Source: Puccinia triticina (lineage: Eukaryota; Basidiomycota; Pucciniomycetes; Pucciniales; Pucciniaceae). Taken from it: 64,000 nt of DNA. Position 1 is the stretch's first letter; each line of letters opens with the position of its first letter. Shown one piece after another: positions 11,098 to 22,380 of this stretch. Position numbers and translations under genes: made by a program. The stretch spans positions 4,066,001 to 4,130,000 of the forward strand of contig NC_070559.1 of NCBI RefSeq assembly GCF_026914185.1, read 5' to 3'. Under the pieces are notes generated by a model. That model was not told the origin of the DNA. It saw nothing but the letters and a program-made list of their open reading frames with translations, and did not search any database.

Positions 11098-11598
11098 ATC
11101 TGCTGCTGCTCCTTCTTGCATGGCTGGTTATCTTGAGAGAGGGCAGTCTGACAATGCTGCCGAGGGTCTTGGGAGTCGAGCTGCTTGAAAGGATGCCCAG
11201 GAGATGCTCATGGCGCCGGGTCTCAATGTCTTGTTGGGTGACAAACTGGTTGAGGATCAACTGGTCATCAACATAAAGAGAGATATGTACCTTGTTTTGT
11301 TGAGACTGTTGGAGAGTAAAGCATGCACATGATCAATTGCTGCCTGGTTTTTCTCAAGCTCTATGGAGGGAGCCGGGGCTCGAAGCGCAACTTACCGGGT
11401 CCGTAGTCAGGAGGTGGTTGAGAAAGGTCGACGAGGGCTCACCGCGGGTTGAGAGGAGCGTGTTGGTATTGGGTGGCGGGCTCGGCAGGGTTTTTTTTTC
11501 TGATCAGGCATGGAGTCAAGCAGAGACTGGACAGGAGGATTTTGGAGGAGTTCAGAGGAGTTCGGAGGAGGAGAGGGCAGGCTTTGAGGAGCTCGCAT
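11098..11598 (-). CDS. Possible spliced gene, unknown product
   Basis: On the minus strand an open frame near 11510-11390 ends at a good donor (CCG then GTAAGT) and is followed, after a pyrimidine tract ending CAACAG, by a second open segment to a TGA near 11098. Joined in phase zero they read ...STFLNHLLTTDP then SQQNKVHISLYVDDQLILNQ and on to SSSR. The 5' part needs a frame change at a run of nine A residues. I do not recognise the protein. Codon choice and good splice signals make it more gene-like than its surroundings, but it could be chance. Confidence 0.3.
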
Positions 11599-11809
11599 TA
11601 TGATGACGGGAGGCGAATCAAGGACCTTGGCCTTTTGGATGGATATGAAGTCAAAGAAAACCTAACTGGGCGGGGCATGATGAGACCAGCAATCAACAGT
11701 CATGACTGCATACAAGCATGTTTAAAAGCATGATCCTGCCCAATCAGAGCAGCCGTGGAAAGCACATAGCAAATAAGTGAAAGTGTGGTTTCCACAATCA
11801 CAGATCTGT

Positions 11810-12010
11810 GCGCTCATGGACTCCACCGGGAGTCCATGACCTGGCGTGGAATCCATGCATTTTTCCCATCGGATGGATGAGGAATCCACACCTCTGTCCT
11901 TTTCCAACGGGGTGCCCACAATTCCTGAATTCCACGTGGGTTTCCCAAATTTGATGCAACCCGTCGGATCCACACGGCCGCGCGGCAAGAAGTACCCCCG
12001 GCGTGTACAT
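11810..12010. repeat. GGAATCCAC/GTGGATTCC word block
   Basis: Repeated short inverted words (ACTCCACCGGGAGTCCA, GTGGAATCCATGCA, GAGGAATCCACACC, CCGTCGGATCCACACGG) in 200 bp. The style matches the other palindromic-word arrays and shares words with 10540-10720. Confidence 0.45.
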
Positions 12011-12172
12011 ATGTAAATTACATAAGCAAACTGTGAAAATTTTCGTATTCAGGATCCCCCTTGCCTGAGGCGGATCTACAGACTTCAGCACACCAGAACC
12101 ACACCCCAGATAGCCCCAGGATCACCACCAAAGATATTACCACGCTCCCATTATACCTACCGTCAACAATGC

Positions 12173-13357
12173 ATCTATTACGCTAATTTTAATTAGCGTC
12201 GCTAGAATCGTAGCGTAGCGATCTCCGCTAAAAATCTGAGCGCTTAGTGTTAGCGGTAGCGGCCTTGCGCTACATATAGCGGGTAGCGTAGCGGGAACCT
12301 CGCTACACTGTTTTCCCTCAACGTTTAGTTTAGCGCTCTCATAGCGCTAACGCTAAATTTCACTGTAGTTTAGCGCTGTAGTTGCTACATGCGCTAATAT
12401 CAGCGCCACATGCCCTTTTAGCGGGTTGCCCGCTAGACATTCCAATTAGTGCAGTAATTAGCAGCGCATCAGTGGAGCTAGCACGCATACCGCTACATAT
12501 TTAACTTAACGCAGGCATTACGGTGACGCAGGCGCCAGGGGTAGAGGGCTTTTAAACTAAGGCTAGGAGATCCAGATATTCCACCAAAACAACCCTCTGT
12601 TGGTATCATTGATTTGTGCCCCCTCCCTTTTGCCTTGTCCCTGCCGCTTTGACCCCTCAGCTTTGATAGCTTCTCTCCACTGAAATCATTACCATGAGTT
12701 CCATTTCTGACCGTCAGTCAACCCCGCCCAACCAGGTAGAACCCACAACAGGCCCGCGTCAATCTTCCCGGCTTCATACTCCACTGGCACGCCCTGGATT
12801 TATCCAAACTCACACCAACTCACAAAGGGCACTCCAAGTCAAACCTGTGACAAGTTCTGGCAGTGAACCCGTTATAAACCAGCCCAACAAGCCCCGCAAG
12901 GGCAGGAATCAGTCTCAAGTTGGAGGAAAGAAGTCATTGGGTGCTGTAAGTTTTTCCCTTTGTCGTGTTCTTATAAAAATGGGCCTAACATGTAGTCGTG
13001 ATTCTATTTGATTTATCACTTAGCATGGGGATCACTATCATACATGATGCTTAGTTATCTTTTATTTTTCTGGTTACCTTGAAATAAAACTCATCTCTCA
13101 TATGTACTTTGCTCCACTAATATAGCAATAATGACCGCTAATTAATCGCTATATTAGCAGAGAGGCACTAGAAATAGCTGAAGCGTAGCGATCTGACCCT
13201 AGAAACCACTAATTTCTAGCGGTTAAAAACTAGAGGATTTTTCTGAATTATCAGTTAGCTGTAATTGTAGTATACCAGCCGTTACAATTTAGATTAGCGT
13301 AGCGGCGCTAAAAAACCGCTAACTTAGGGTATTAAATGCTAACTGTAGCGTAATAGA
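12173..13357. mobile_element. GTAGCG-word element enclosing a short exon
   Basis: CATCTATTACGCTA at the left (about 12171) and TAGCGTAATAGATG at the right (about 13357) form a 14-bp inverted repeat. Dense CGCTAC/GTAGCG words fill 12175-12520 and 13135-13350 on either side of a central unique part with one exon-like frame. I infer a non-autonomous or internally deleted DNA transposon of about 1.19 kb. A target duplication was not found. Confidence 0.5.
12694..12947 (+). CDS. First-exon fragment, possible transposase N-terminus
   Basis: Starts at an ATG (MSSISDRQST) and runs as a Ser/Thr/Pro/Gln-rich segment with SSRLHTPLARPGF and a basic KPRKGRNQ patch, ending at a consensus donor (GGTGCT then GTAAGT). 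No downstream exon is recognisable, because GTAGCG repeats follow. The composition and position resemble the disordered N-terminal exon of the hAT gene at 1860-2075, so a transposase N-terminus is my guess; no domain proves it. Confidence 0.35.
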
Positions 13358-14064
13358 TGTGACAGTAAGTAACCTCTTTCACTGAACCTTGTTTATCTCA
13401 GAGGTACAACTCTGTGTCTGCTTGATCTGCTCTTCTTTGCTGGCCTTTGCCTCATTCTTGATCACAGGGCTGTCCCTGCTTAACTGCTTTCTTTTTCTGT
13501 GGTTTTTGTAAGAAACAAACCACATAGGTTTCCCTTTAAAGAACCTTGACTATCCAGAAGGAAGCTAAAAAATTGTGGCTGGAGTAAACTTGTCTAATCC
13601 AGGATCCCTCCACGTTTCTTTGGTGAGAGGAGGCTGTAGTACTCTCTAGCACAGCTTGGCAGCACTCTTCTGAAGAGGTAGCATTGCCAGTGGATGTGCA
13701 TTCCCACCAGAATAACCTTGAATATCTGCTTATCTTGATCTTGCTCAGTTTCTCTCTCTCTTATATTTGTATTTTCCTTATCCAAAGAAATCCAAATATT
13801 CCCCTCTTCTTTCTTGTGTCCTGCTGTCACTATAGAGACTCAGGCTCACAAGGTTTGTTTCTCTTCTATAATTTCTCAGGATACATATGAGCCAGTACAA
13901 AAAGAAAAAAAAAAAAAAAAAAACAGAATCAGCGGTAGCATGTTGGGCTGATCTGGAGCAAAAAGTAATAACAAAAAGTTGTGGTATGCAAGATGTACAA
14001 TGAAGAAAATGAAAAAAGACCTGATAACCCCATTCTCCAGCCAGAATGGGGAGGTACATACAGT

Positions 14065-14160
14065 AAGTCCTAACTTAACACAAGTCCCCCCTGGTGGGAG
14101 GCTCACTGTGGCTGGCCGCAAAGCGGCCCCTCCCACAGGGAGGGACTTGCGTGTAATGTT
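14065..14160. repeat. AACTTAACACAAG...GGGACTTG hairpin element
   Basis: CTAACTTAACACAAGTCCCCCCTGG... pairs with ...CAGGGAGGGACTTGCGTGTAA. The interior contains the palindrome GGCCGCAAAGCGGCC. It is a clear copy of the dispersed hairpin family. Confidence 0.6.
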
Positions 14161-14567
14161 GAAATTTTGGCTGGGAAAGAAATCACAATTGGCTGGAGGG
14201 AAAATATTAAGCCTCAGCCAGCCTCCCCCTCAGGTCCTGTGGACCTGCCCCAGAGCCAAAAGATACTTCTGGACCTCAGCTTTCATTTGGCACCGGTCTC
14301 ATCTCCTCAATCCAAACCATTTGCACTGTACTAATGGTTTAAAAATAAAAAAACATGAAGAAATGTAAACTAAGGATGCACAACCATCATGCCTGGTGAA
14401 TCCTGGATCCGCAAACCCACAGATCCTACACATGTAGTGTTGCATTTTGTTGCAGAAAGGAAATTCAATTGTGCATATTATCAGAAAATCCAAAAATGGA
14501 TCTTCAGAGCAATGTAATATCCTTCAGGATTCCTTTGACCTTTAAAATGGATTCCTTCAATTTAATA

Positions 14568-14768
14568 GGGGGGTTCACAATAGGATAAAAATAAAACTTT
14601 AGAGCCAATTTTAAGCCCTTTATGGACAACATTTTTAAAAATGAAGAAGTGTCTCTGAATGTCAAGGGACACTCAATCCTGTACATCTTACCAAATTTTT
14701 AAAAAGTTGTTGATAAAGGCCTTAAAATTGGCTCTAAAGTTTTATTTTTATCCTATTGTGAACCCCCC
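14568..14768. mobile_element. 201-bp MITE with ~48-bp inverted repeats, TA target
   Basis: GGGGGGTTCACAATAGGATA at the left and its exact complement at the right start inverted repeats that continue through AAAATAAAACTTTAGAGCCA. TA lies directly outside both ends (14566-14567, 14769-14770), as for Tc1/mariner-type insertion. There is no coding capacity. The right end abuts another MITE. Confidence 0.85.
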
Positions 14769-14770
14769 TA

Positions 14771-14965
14771 ATGTGTTCAAAGTTGAAATCATAAAATTTT
14801 CATTACATAAAATCATAAAATCATAAAACTTTAAAATGATGTTTTATATGTACCATTTTAGAAATGTTGCTCTATTTCAGTGTTTGGGTGTACATATTTT
14901 TTTCACCTCAGAATTTTATGATTTTATGGTGTTATGATTTTATGCAAGTCAACTTTGAACACCCT
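14771..14965. mobile_element. GTGTTCAAAGTTGA MITE, copy A
   Basis: GTGTTCAAAGTTGA at the left and TCAACTTTGAACACC at the right bound about 195 bp rich in ATAAAATCATAAAATTTT. A second copy, in opposite orientation, lies at 44030-44227. TA/TAA flanks suggest insertion at TA. The copy starts immediately after the TA of the neighbouring MITE. Confidence 0.8.
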
Positions 14966-15129
14966 AAATCAGTTTTGGGTCTTTTTGCTCAAATTCTTGG
15001 GCAAGGGTGCGCATCAGCACTGCCATGGGAACTGTCTATTCAGTTTTTTTGTACATGTTTTGCTGATTTTTAAATAATTATTCAGTGATTTTGGGGTTAA
15101 ATATCCTTCCTTTCCCTGCCAGACTTCAG

Positions 15130-15290
15130 ACATTAGGCGTAAGCCTCTCCTGCGGAGAGCCGTCCGGGCGGGGTCCCCCGGACCCTCCGTTTGAGAGGCT
15201 TAGTTAAGTTAGCAGTAAGTCCCTCCTGACTGAGGCTCGCTTCGCGAGTTCAGCCCACCCCCCGGGGGCCCGGAGTCTCGAGGGACTTTG
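15130..15290. repeat. GTAAGCCTCTCC / AAGTCCCTCC tandem hairpins
   Basis: Two hairpin elements back to back: GGCGTAAGCCTCTCC...TTTGAGAGGCTTAGTTAAG, then AGTAAGTCCCTCCTGA...CTCGAGGGACTTTGC. Interiors are GC-rich with CGCTTCGCGAGTTC and CCCGGGGGCCC words. They belong to the dispersed AAGTCCCTCC family. Confidence 0.55.
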
Positions 15291-16464
15291 CTAAGCTCGG
15301 GCCAGGCCCTGCAAGACGCAACATTATTGATGCCTCACATGATTTGGTTACATAGATCAAAAGTCGCCGAGAAAATCACGTGCATAAAGCGCGAGAAATG
15401 CTCGGAACGGGCCGCTCAGCTTTCACGTAAGATCAATTTGTTGCTACGTAAGTTGTTAAGATCTGGATACGTAAACGCTCGGCGATTTTCGCCACTTTGA
15501 TCGCTCGAAATTTGAATGTCACTCCGCCAGTTCTATTCCCCCTCGCGCTTTGAACCATATTTGGACATCTTGAGTTATGCGCTGTTATGCGTGTTCAGGA
15601 CCCCGACCAGCCCTTCTTCGAAGCCAAAACTTCACACACCAAAAACCAGCCAGCAACCAGAATGCACCCAAGCGAACACAAAAATCTTCACATGGATGTT
15701 CTGCCATCAATCGAGCGTTTCCCCGAGTCGTCCAGATCCCCGAGTTGCAAAATCCTCTGACGTGACTTTGGACAGCTCTGGACCCGTGAATTGAAGGGAC
15801 GCATGTCAGAAATCAGACAAGCACCAGAGTCCTGGGAGCCAACTGGCAAGGGTCTCCTGATCAAACATCCAGGCAATATTTTCCGATGTAGAGAGCTTAA
15901 TAGAACGCTTGCACTATGACCTGCCGCTAACACCAAAACTGTCGACCATGAATGGCCTACGTATCACCGCATGTCCAGGCCTCCTTCAGTTCTCTAAACC
16001 CATATTTCCATTTTATTCTATGTACATATTTGATTTTCCATAGCCGGGGCTCGGTTGTTAGCATTTTGGGAGCATACCACAATACAATTATTCTTGCAAA
16101 TTGCAGTCTTACATATGTCAACAGCTCAACAACTTCCACCGGCGATTCAGCCTCCATCGTTGCGTGGCGAAGAAGCCACGTCTATCTACCAGGTAGAGCA
16201 TATATTAATGTGACCCATGCAACCACCGGCAAAACACCCTGCCTCAACCTTTCATCCCCCCCTTTTGACCCTCACCTGCTCCCACCCATTACTGGCCTTT
16301 TCTCATTTTAAACCTTCTTGAGCCCTACCATTCCCAAGTAGACCATCGCAGTTTTCCATTGTTTCAATAGTGTCTGCATAATCTTTTTCTCTTAATCTAT
16401 TTTATACAAAGCATATTTTGTTTCTTTTCCGTGGTTCCATCGGTTTTATCCAACATCTGTTCCC
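15291..16464. other. No recognised gene; probable upstream region
   Basis: Less repetitive than the surroundings. Short overlapping open frames (15516-15794, 15952-16311) have no recognisable domain. TTTTATACAAAGC near 16400 could be a TATA-like element for the frame starting at 16465. Confidence 0.3.
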
Positions 16465-17493
16465 ATGCCCACTTTGATGAGTGACCAACGCTTCCACCAC
16501 GCGTTCCACCCCTACCAGAGCACCCCACAAACCTCTCGCAGCTCACTCCCATGCTTCGTCCATTCATCTCCCATCACCAACTCACTGATCTCCTCACACT
16601 CAAAGACGGTCAGACCAGATGCTTTACTGCTAGCTCGTTGCGTGGAGGGAAAGGTTCGTGCTGTTTCCTTTAGGATGTCGGGTGACTTTTCTCTTTTGCT
16701 CATCGCCATATTCCGTTTACAGCAGTATGGTAATTTCTCACACCACACCGCGTCCCCGGCCGCATCATCCCTGATTCCGACATGCAACGGATTAACAGCC
16801 TCGTCTGCCGTTCCAACCAATCTGCCCAACTCCGTTTCCGCCTCCATCTCATCTGCATCGCCGGCGGCCATATGTGCTAGTGGCTCTTCTATGCCTCCAC
16901 TCCTTACCAAAGGCTTCTCCCGTGCGATGCCGAACGGTCCCAGTCCCGTTCAAGCTTTCTTAGCTACGCAAGGTCGTACAAAGACAAGTGAAAGCTCACG
17001 CAGCCCAAACACAACTACTTCCAGCCCTCTCAGTCCCGCTTCTAACAGCACTCAGTATCATCGGGATTTCGTCAGATATCTCAAAGCATGGCGCCCTCCA
17101 GTGGAATACTACGCGCGTCGTCGATATCAGCACCCGTCGCTCTCTTATCCCTCCCGCAGCCCATCTCTCCCCAGTCTGCTGGAAGAACGGATCACCAATG
17201 ACGGGAACATGGACACAGTGTGTCCTGAGCAAGCCATGTCTACATCGCCGCGTGCATATCGTCGAAGGATATTCCCAGCACACCTCTCTTATACCAACCC
17301 AGTCAGCCAACATAGGTCAACACAAGGCTGGGATGACGATTCGGAAGAAGATCTTGATAGCGATGACGACGATGAGGATATCGAATCAGATGGTGAATCA
17401 GACTCAGAGGCCGTGACCCCAACCTCCTCCCCCGGGTCGAGTCCAACCTACTTTCTTCAGCCGCTTGTTTTAACCAAACTTCCCGGTTATTAA
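16465..17493 (+). CDS. Hypothetical Ser/Pro-rich protein with acidic tail
   Basis: A 342-codon open frame. Residues 1-200 are Ser/Thr/Pro/Ala-rich and low in complexity. About 203-235 is a compact basic-aromatic stretch (YHRDFVRYLKAWRPP ... YYARRRYQHPS). About 290-322 is an acidic run (DDDSEEDLDSDDDDEDIESD), followed by a Ser/Pro end. A possible in-frame intron lies at 16652-16720 (AAG then GTTCGT, ending TTACAG). An acidic tail with a disordered body would fit a nuclear or regulatory protein, but I recognise no family. It is one of the few long frames in a repeat-poor stretch, which favours a real gene. Confidence 0.45.
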   Translation: MPTLMSDQRFHHAFHPYQSTPQTSRSSLPCFVHSSPITNSLISSHSKTVRPDALLLARCVEGKVRAVSFRMSGDFSLLLIAIFRLQQYGNFSHHTASPAASSLIPTCNGLTASSAVPTNLPNSVSASISSASPAAICASGSSMPPLLTKGFSRAMPNGPSPVQAFLATQGRTKTSESSRSPNTTTSSPLSPASNSTQYHRDFVRYLKAWRPPVEYYARRRYQHPSLSYPSRSPSLPSLLEERITNDGNMDTVCPEQAMSTSPRAYRRRIFPAHLSYTNPVSQHRSTQGWDDDSEEDLDSDDDDEDIESDGESDSEAVTPTSSPGSSPTYFLQPLVLTKLPGY

Positions 17494-20086
17494 CGATATA
17501 CTCACTCCTCGCCCCACCAAGGAGATCTAAATTCACCGAAACCCATCAGGTCGTAACCGATCCTATTCCAAGTCTTCAACTGAATTTTCCGACTTCCATT
17601 TAAAATAATGTTGGGTATTTTGGGTCCATTTCTAACTTCATTTAGTTAGGCCCAATCCTTCGACGCTTTATTTACGTTTCTTGTCAGATAATTTACATTC
17701 CTTGTAAAAACTTATACCTTAATGCCCACATTTTAGATCCGCAAGTCGTTTTTTCATGTATCTTGTCGAATCAGGTCTTTTCTCCTAATCTTTTGAGTCA
17801 TTAGTGCAGTTTCCTATCCAAAGCATCGCATAATTTGTAGTACTTATTAATTTATATGCACAAATTTTCCTGGCCATCTTCCACGCGTCTGCCGCATCTG
17901 AAATCAATATTCATCTAACTCTTATTCCCAAATCAAATGGCTACCTACAAACCTGAGAAAGACCTAACTCACAATACCTCACTGAACCTAAAACCTAAAT
18001 TCAATAACAAACACTTGTGTTATTGAGATACATATATATGTGACATCAGCCCCACGAAACAAACTGAGCAACCACCTAGGCCCAATAAAAAAAAGAAGAA
18101 GCATGCCACTGTGACTTGACTTGACTTGACTTGAGAAAAGTTTTCTCAGCGGGCTACCGCACCGGCCCTCGGAATCGATGCTTTTTCACATCAACCATAA
18201 AAATGAAAGATCACAGAGAAAAGGGTAAGAATCTTGTGAGAAAGCTCAAGCAGCAGGTGCTCCGAGTACGTGCGCAAGTCTGCAAGATGATTGGTGTGTG
18301 TGATGACTTTGTATCACCTAATCCTTACCGCATACTGGACAGGCAGCTATGAGATGATGAAGACATGCTAGCATCGGAATAAACCCGGAATGCACATGGT
18401 AGATATACCAATAGTGTTTCTTAAGTTTTGAATTTGACTGCTAGATACAAGTGTAGAAGAATGACTCCGGAGAAGAGAAGATTCACCTTAAAACTAACAA
18501 AGGATCGCAAGTGCCCAAAAGGATGCCTAGTTGCAACTGGAGCGACGCTACTCAAGTTGAACAAAGTATCTTCATCTTGAATGAGAGGCCCCGAAGAGAC
18601 CTGCGTCCGCTCGAGAAGTTTGGTGAGGCTGACAATTGAGGGAAACGGTTCTAACTTCTACATCGTTGCTGAATCAAAAGGATACAGAGTTTTATACTTG
18701 TTGCCAAGCGAAAAGCCTTTCCCGACCAACTGGGTTATCTGTTATGTGAAGGCTCGAAGACCCTTGGTCGACGCCGGACGGAATCCCCATCTCGCTGCCG
18801 TCTGTTCCGGCACTAACGTCAGGGCTTCAGGGGGCTTCGGGACTACCACCGCGCGGGCTGGGAAGGGAGTTCGTAGTTGAACTAAAAATATGTATGTAAC
18901 CTTCCGTTAGTTGCAACTCTGCTCATTTCGTTCTTTGATATTTACTCCGAAAACTTAGCGACATGGTCATAGACCAAGAGGCATTGGCGCTTGTATCAGC
19001 CGTCTGCAGTAAAATGCGATGTGAAGGTACGTACGCAGCTCATTCGATAAGGAGGTCTGTTTCTAACCGGTAAAGGACATACAACATCCTTTGTACAGGA
19101 GTCTGCTAGCAGAAGGTTTGTCAAGCCCAAGGGTATGTTATGTAAGGGAAATTAGTTTGGCCTTTGAACCTATGCAGCTTCGTCAATGAAAATTATCCAC
19201 GTTTCCTGACTCTTTGTAGCCCTTTGTTCCAAGGGATCACCTCAGTTGATGTTTTTATCACCGGCAAAGCGAGAATCTTTTGGCCCTTGTTTGATCGTTT
19301 GTCACTCAATCACTGCAGGATCAGAAATCGCAAATGCCTTATTGACCTACGTTTGCCGGTCATTACTTGAACCATTCCCCGGTGGATTTTTCTTGGGCCA
19401 ACTTCTGTTTAACTCTCGATTTGTGACTGGTCGATCACTGGTGCTTCGGGCGAAAAATCAATATTTCATTTCATTCAATTATTTCGTAGGTAATCTGGTG
19501 ATTGGTTATATATTGTGTGCATGTTCATCAGATTGTCGAAACATGTCTTCTTTTCCTCAACCCCCGCTCCTTCGCCGCCTTTTGCACGTTGATAAGAGCT
19601 TTAAATGAGCGACGTAAATTGCAGCATAGGCCTCGTTGTCTGCCTACCAGATTCCCCAGGGCCACAGGCTCTATCGCTTGGCGTCATCGCAACATACATA
19701 TAAATTTAACATTCATCTTATCCTTGATCTCGTCATGAAATTTTCTAACATTCTGTTTTTACGACTCTTCCCAGGGCTGGCCGCGAGAAATCTAGAGCGG
19801 AACTTCCTCAAGCACCGAAGAGCAGCACATAGCCTTCAATACCGTCCTTGGAACCGAATAGCCGCAGTTCGTGTGGCGTTAAGGCACGTTTGTCCATAAG
19901 GCCTTAGATTTCAGCATTATTCCGAGTCGCGACCTTGTATAATCACCAGTTCTTGTGGCCGAACCACTCCTGGAGACAGAGCCAGTCTTGATTCCCCATG
20001 TGTAGGTTTCTGCCTCATCTGAAATTTCTAGCACTTAATTCGTGCTTGATTTGATAGAAAAATAGTCGCCATATCATCCACGTTAC
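17494..20086. other. Intergenic, nothing recognised
   Basis: AT-rich and mostly non-repetitive. Several open frames of 60-120 codons on the plus strand (18131, 18581, 19164, 19246, 19636) lack known motifs and overlap each other. A short TTGAC tandem lies at 18113-18134. It could hide small-exon genes not resolvable by eye. Confidence 0.3.
18113..18134 (+). repeat. TTGAC pentanucleotide microsatellite
   Basis: Four to five tandem copies of ACTTG/TTGAC. Confidence 0.8.
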
Positions 20087-20572
20087 GTGGTAACACTGCC
20101 AAGTTTTCTTATCTCAATGAAACTCCCTTGCCTGTGCGACATAGGGTTCAACTTTTGCAGCTCATCCGAAACGGGGACCGACCTGAATTATTTCCGAGAA
20201 TCTACCGAGTACCATTACAATAGCTGTCCAGAGGTCGTCATGCAGGACGCTCAATATTTTTCACCTTTGGACCCTTTGGACGTTACGAACGAACTGTTTG
20301 CGGAACTTGATCTGGAAAATTTAATGGAGATTGAGTCAGACTTCGATTGGACCAAGGGAGGTTGGGAGGAGGAGTGCATCGATGTAGAAATGGTGGATCT
20401 GACGGGAGCATCCGAAAATATCATGTCCATGAGCGATTGTGGAATGTACGAGGCGACCGAAAAACTTTGGAGTTTGAACCTGGAAGACAGCAATCTGCCA
20501 TGGATTTCATCTGATATCTACATGGTTGACATACCTCAAGACGATCATAGCGATTACATGATGTCTTTTTGA
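20087..20572 (+). CDS. Hypothetical acidic protein
   Basis: A 161-codon frame; the likelier start is the ATG at 20117 (MKLPCLCDIGFNF). The product is strongly acidic, rich in Asp, Glu, Ser and Met, with ELDLENLMEIESDFDW and WEEECIDVEMVDL, and ends YMMSF. There is no signal peptide of normal length and no recognised domain. It may be the last exon of a longer gene, because splice-like sites lie upstream. The sequence is not repeat-like. Confidence 0.4.
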   Translation: MVTLPSFLISMKLPCLCDIGFNFCSSSETGTDLNYFRESTEYHYNSCPEVVMQDAQYFSPLDPLDVTNELFAELDLENLMEIESDFDWTKGGWEEECIDVEMVDLTGASENIMSMSDCGMYEATEKLWSLNLEDSNLPWISSDIYMVDIPQDDHSDYMMSF

Positions 20573-20877
20573 AACAAGAAGCTAGGGTAAAATAAATTTC
20601 ACTTTCCAAGTTACCTCATCCTATATAATTAGCTCAAAATAATCTCCGAATTGCCTTCAACTTTTTTCCATGTTTTTAATTTTCCTTATCTGAGTTATTA
20701 TCAATATTTTGAGGACATTGTTACCATTGTATAATTTGGTTTTTGTGGATATAATTAATTAACTGCCACAAAGCAGATGTAAATAGTTTTCTTGCTTGGG
20801 TATGCCAAATAAACCATCTGCTATGATCATCAATACTTCCAAAGCTCTTGCAGCTTATTCAAAAAAGAAACGGACTT

Positions 20878-20985
20878 AATTCGCGCACTGCAAAAAACAC
20901 TTCGCGCACTGTGGGCGACCAATCCGCGACGTCGCGACGCAGTGCGCGCCCTCTGATAAACACTTTGCGCACTGCGAATTCCCCC
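20878..20985. repeat. CGCGCACTGCG palindromic words
   Basis: Five copies of TTCGCGCACTGCG-like words plus GCGACGTCGCGACGC in about 100 bp, in both orientations. A small member of the palindromic-word arrays. Confidence 0.55.
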
Positions 20986-21043
20986 CAAAAAAGGATTTGA
21001 TTTTTGCCACTTTTTTTTGATGGATCTGCAGATAGGGTCTTCA

Positions 21044-21781
21044 GAGCATCCGCATCTGTGGCTAAGTTAGCCCGGATTAGGGCACTTAGTTCACCCCCGC
21101 ATCCAAATTGGCTCGGATCAACTCAGGATCAACTTGACCCGGAGCTCCGTTTGGAGCTACAATATAGTGGAGTCTAGATGTAGACCCCACTAGTCCTTGG
21201 ACTAAACACAACATGCATATTCATCATGCTCAAAAGCATGAACTCTATGTGTTTAGGTGCCCAACACATAATATACAGGAACCTAAACACATAATCTCTG
21301 ACAGCCTCGGACCTGCAAATCTGCACCAATGTGGTCGGCCACTTGGATTAGCTTATTCCAAGAATAATCTGAGCTAGTTAGAGCATCCACATCCGTGGCT
21401 AGATTAGCCTGGGCTAACTAGCTCGGATTACGATTGGAATAGGATAATCCAATCGGCCATCCGCATGGGTGGGGATTAGCGGGTCCGAGGCTGTCAGAGG
21501 TTATGTGTTTAGGTGCCTATATGTTATGTGTTTGGCACCTAAACACATAAAGTTCATGCTAACAAGCATGATGCATATTCATTTTGGGATTAGTCCCAGG
21601 ATTAGTGGGGTCTACATTTAGACCCCACTAGCTCCAAATGGAGCTCCAGGCTAAGTTGATCCCCGGTTGATCCAACCTGATGCGGGTGCGGGGTTGAACT
21701 AAGTGCCCTAATCTGGGCTAACTTAGCGCCTGGTGCGGATGGTCTTAGTCCATACTAACTTAGCCACAAATGCTGATGCTC
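21044..21781. mobile_element. 738-bp foldback element, TCA target
   Basis: GAGCATCCGCATCTGTGGCT at the left matches the complement of the right end (AGCCACAAATGCTGATGCTC). The arms stay complementary for about 250 bp each (GTTAGCCCGGATTAGGGCAC, GGAGCTCCGTTTGGAGCT, TGTGTTTAGGTGCC). TCA flanks both ends. A second GAGCATCCACATCCGTGGCT near 21383 indicates a nested or truncated copy in the centre. It is non-coding. Confidence 0.75.
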
Positions 21782-22380
21782 TCATGACCCTATAAAAAAT
21801 TCTGGAGGTCTTTGCCGCTTGCAATCTTCTGCAAAAAAATATTGATTAATTTATACCAAAAATAATGAGTGTGTGCCCCTTGGGGGTCAGAAAACAAACC
21901 CCTGTACCCAGGGAAGCTTGTAATTCAGGAGACTCCGCTTTTTCACTCCTCCAACTTGGTTTTGTTCCAAAGATCATGGATCCTCTCACCTCCCCAATGG
22001 CGTCCTTATCAAACAACAAGGAAGATCCCACCGTCTGACACGGCCTTTTCCCAGTTGGACAAGCTTTAAGTTACTTGCGACCAGCCCGCAATGGTGTCCT
22101 TAACAAATAAAAAGGAAGATCCACTGTCTGACACGGCCTTTTCCCAGTTGGACAAGCTTTATGGCACTTACAACAAGCCAGCCACTTTGAAGAAAGACTT
22201 CTCAAAGTAACTCTTGAGTAAGTTGATACTCACCTGCAGCCATCTTCCTCCAGGTTGCCGATCTCCAAGGTCAGCAACACCAATATCAGCCCAGTAATCA
22301 ACAGCGTAAGCCAAAGATTCTACTAGCACATACTCTATTCTCTTCTGCTCCTCAACTGAATATCCTTTTTTCTTCTACCA

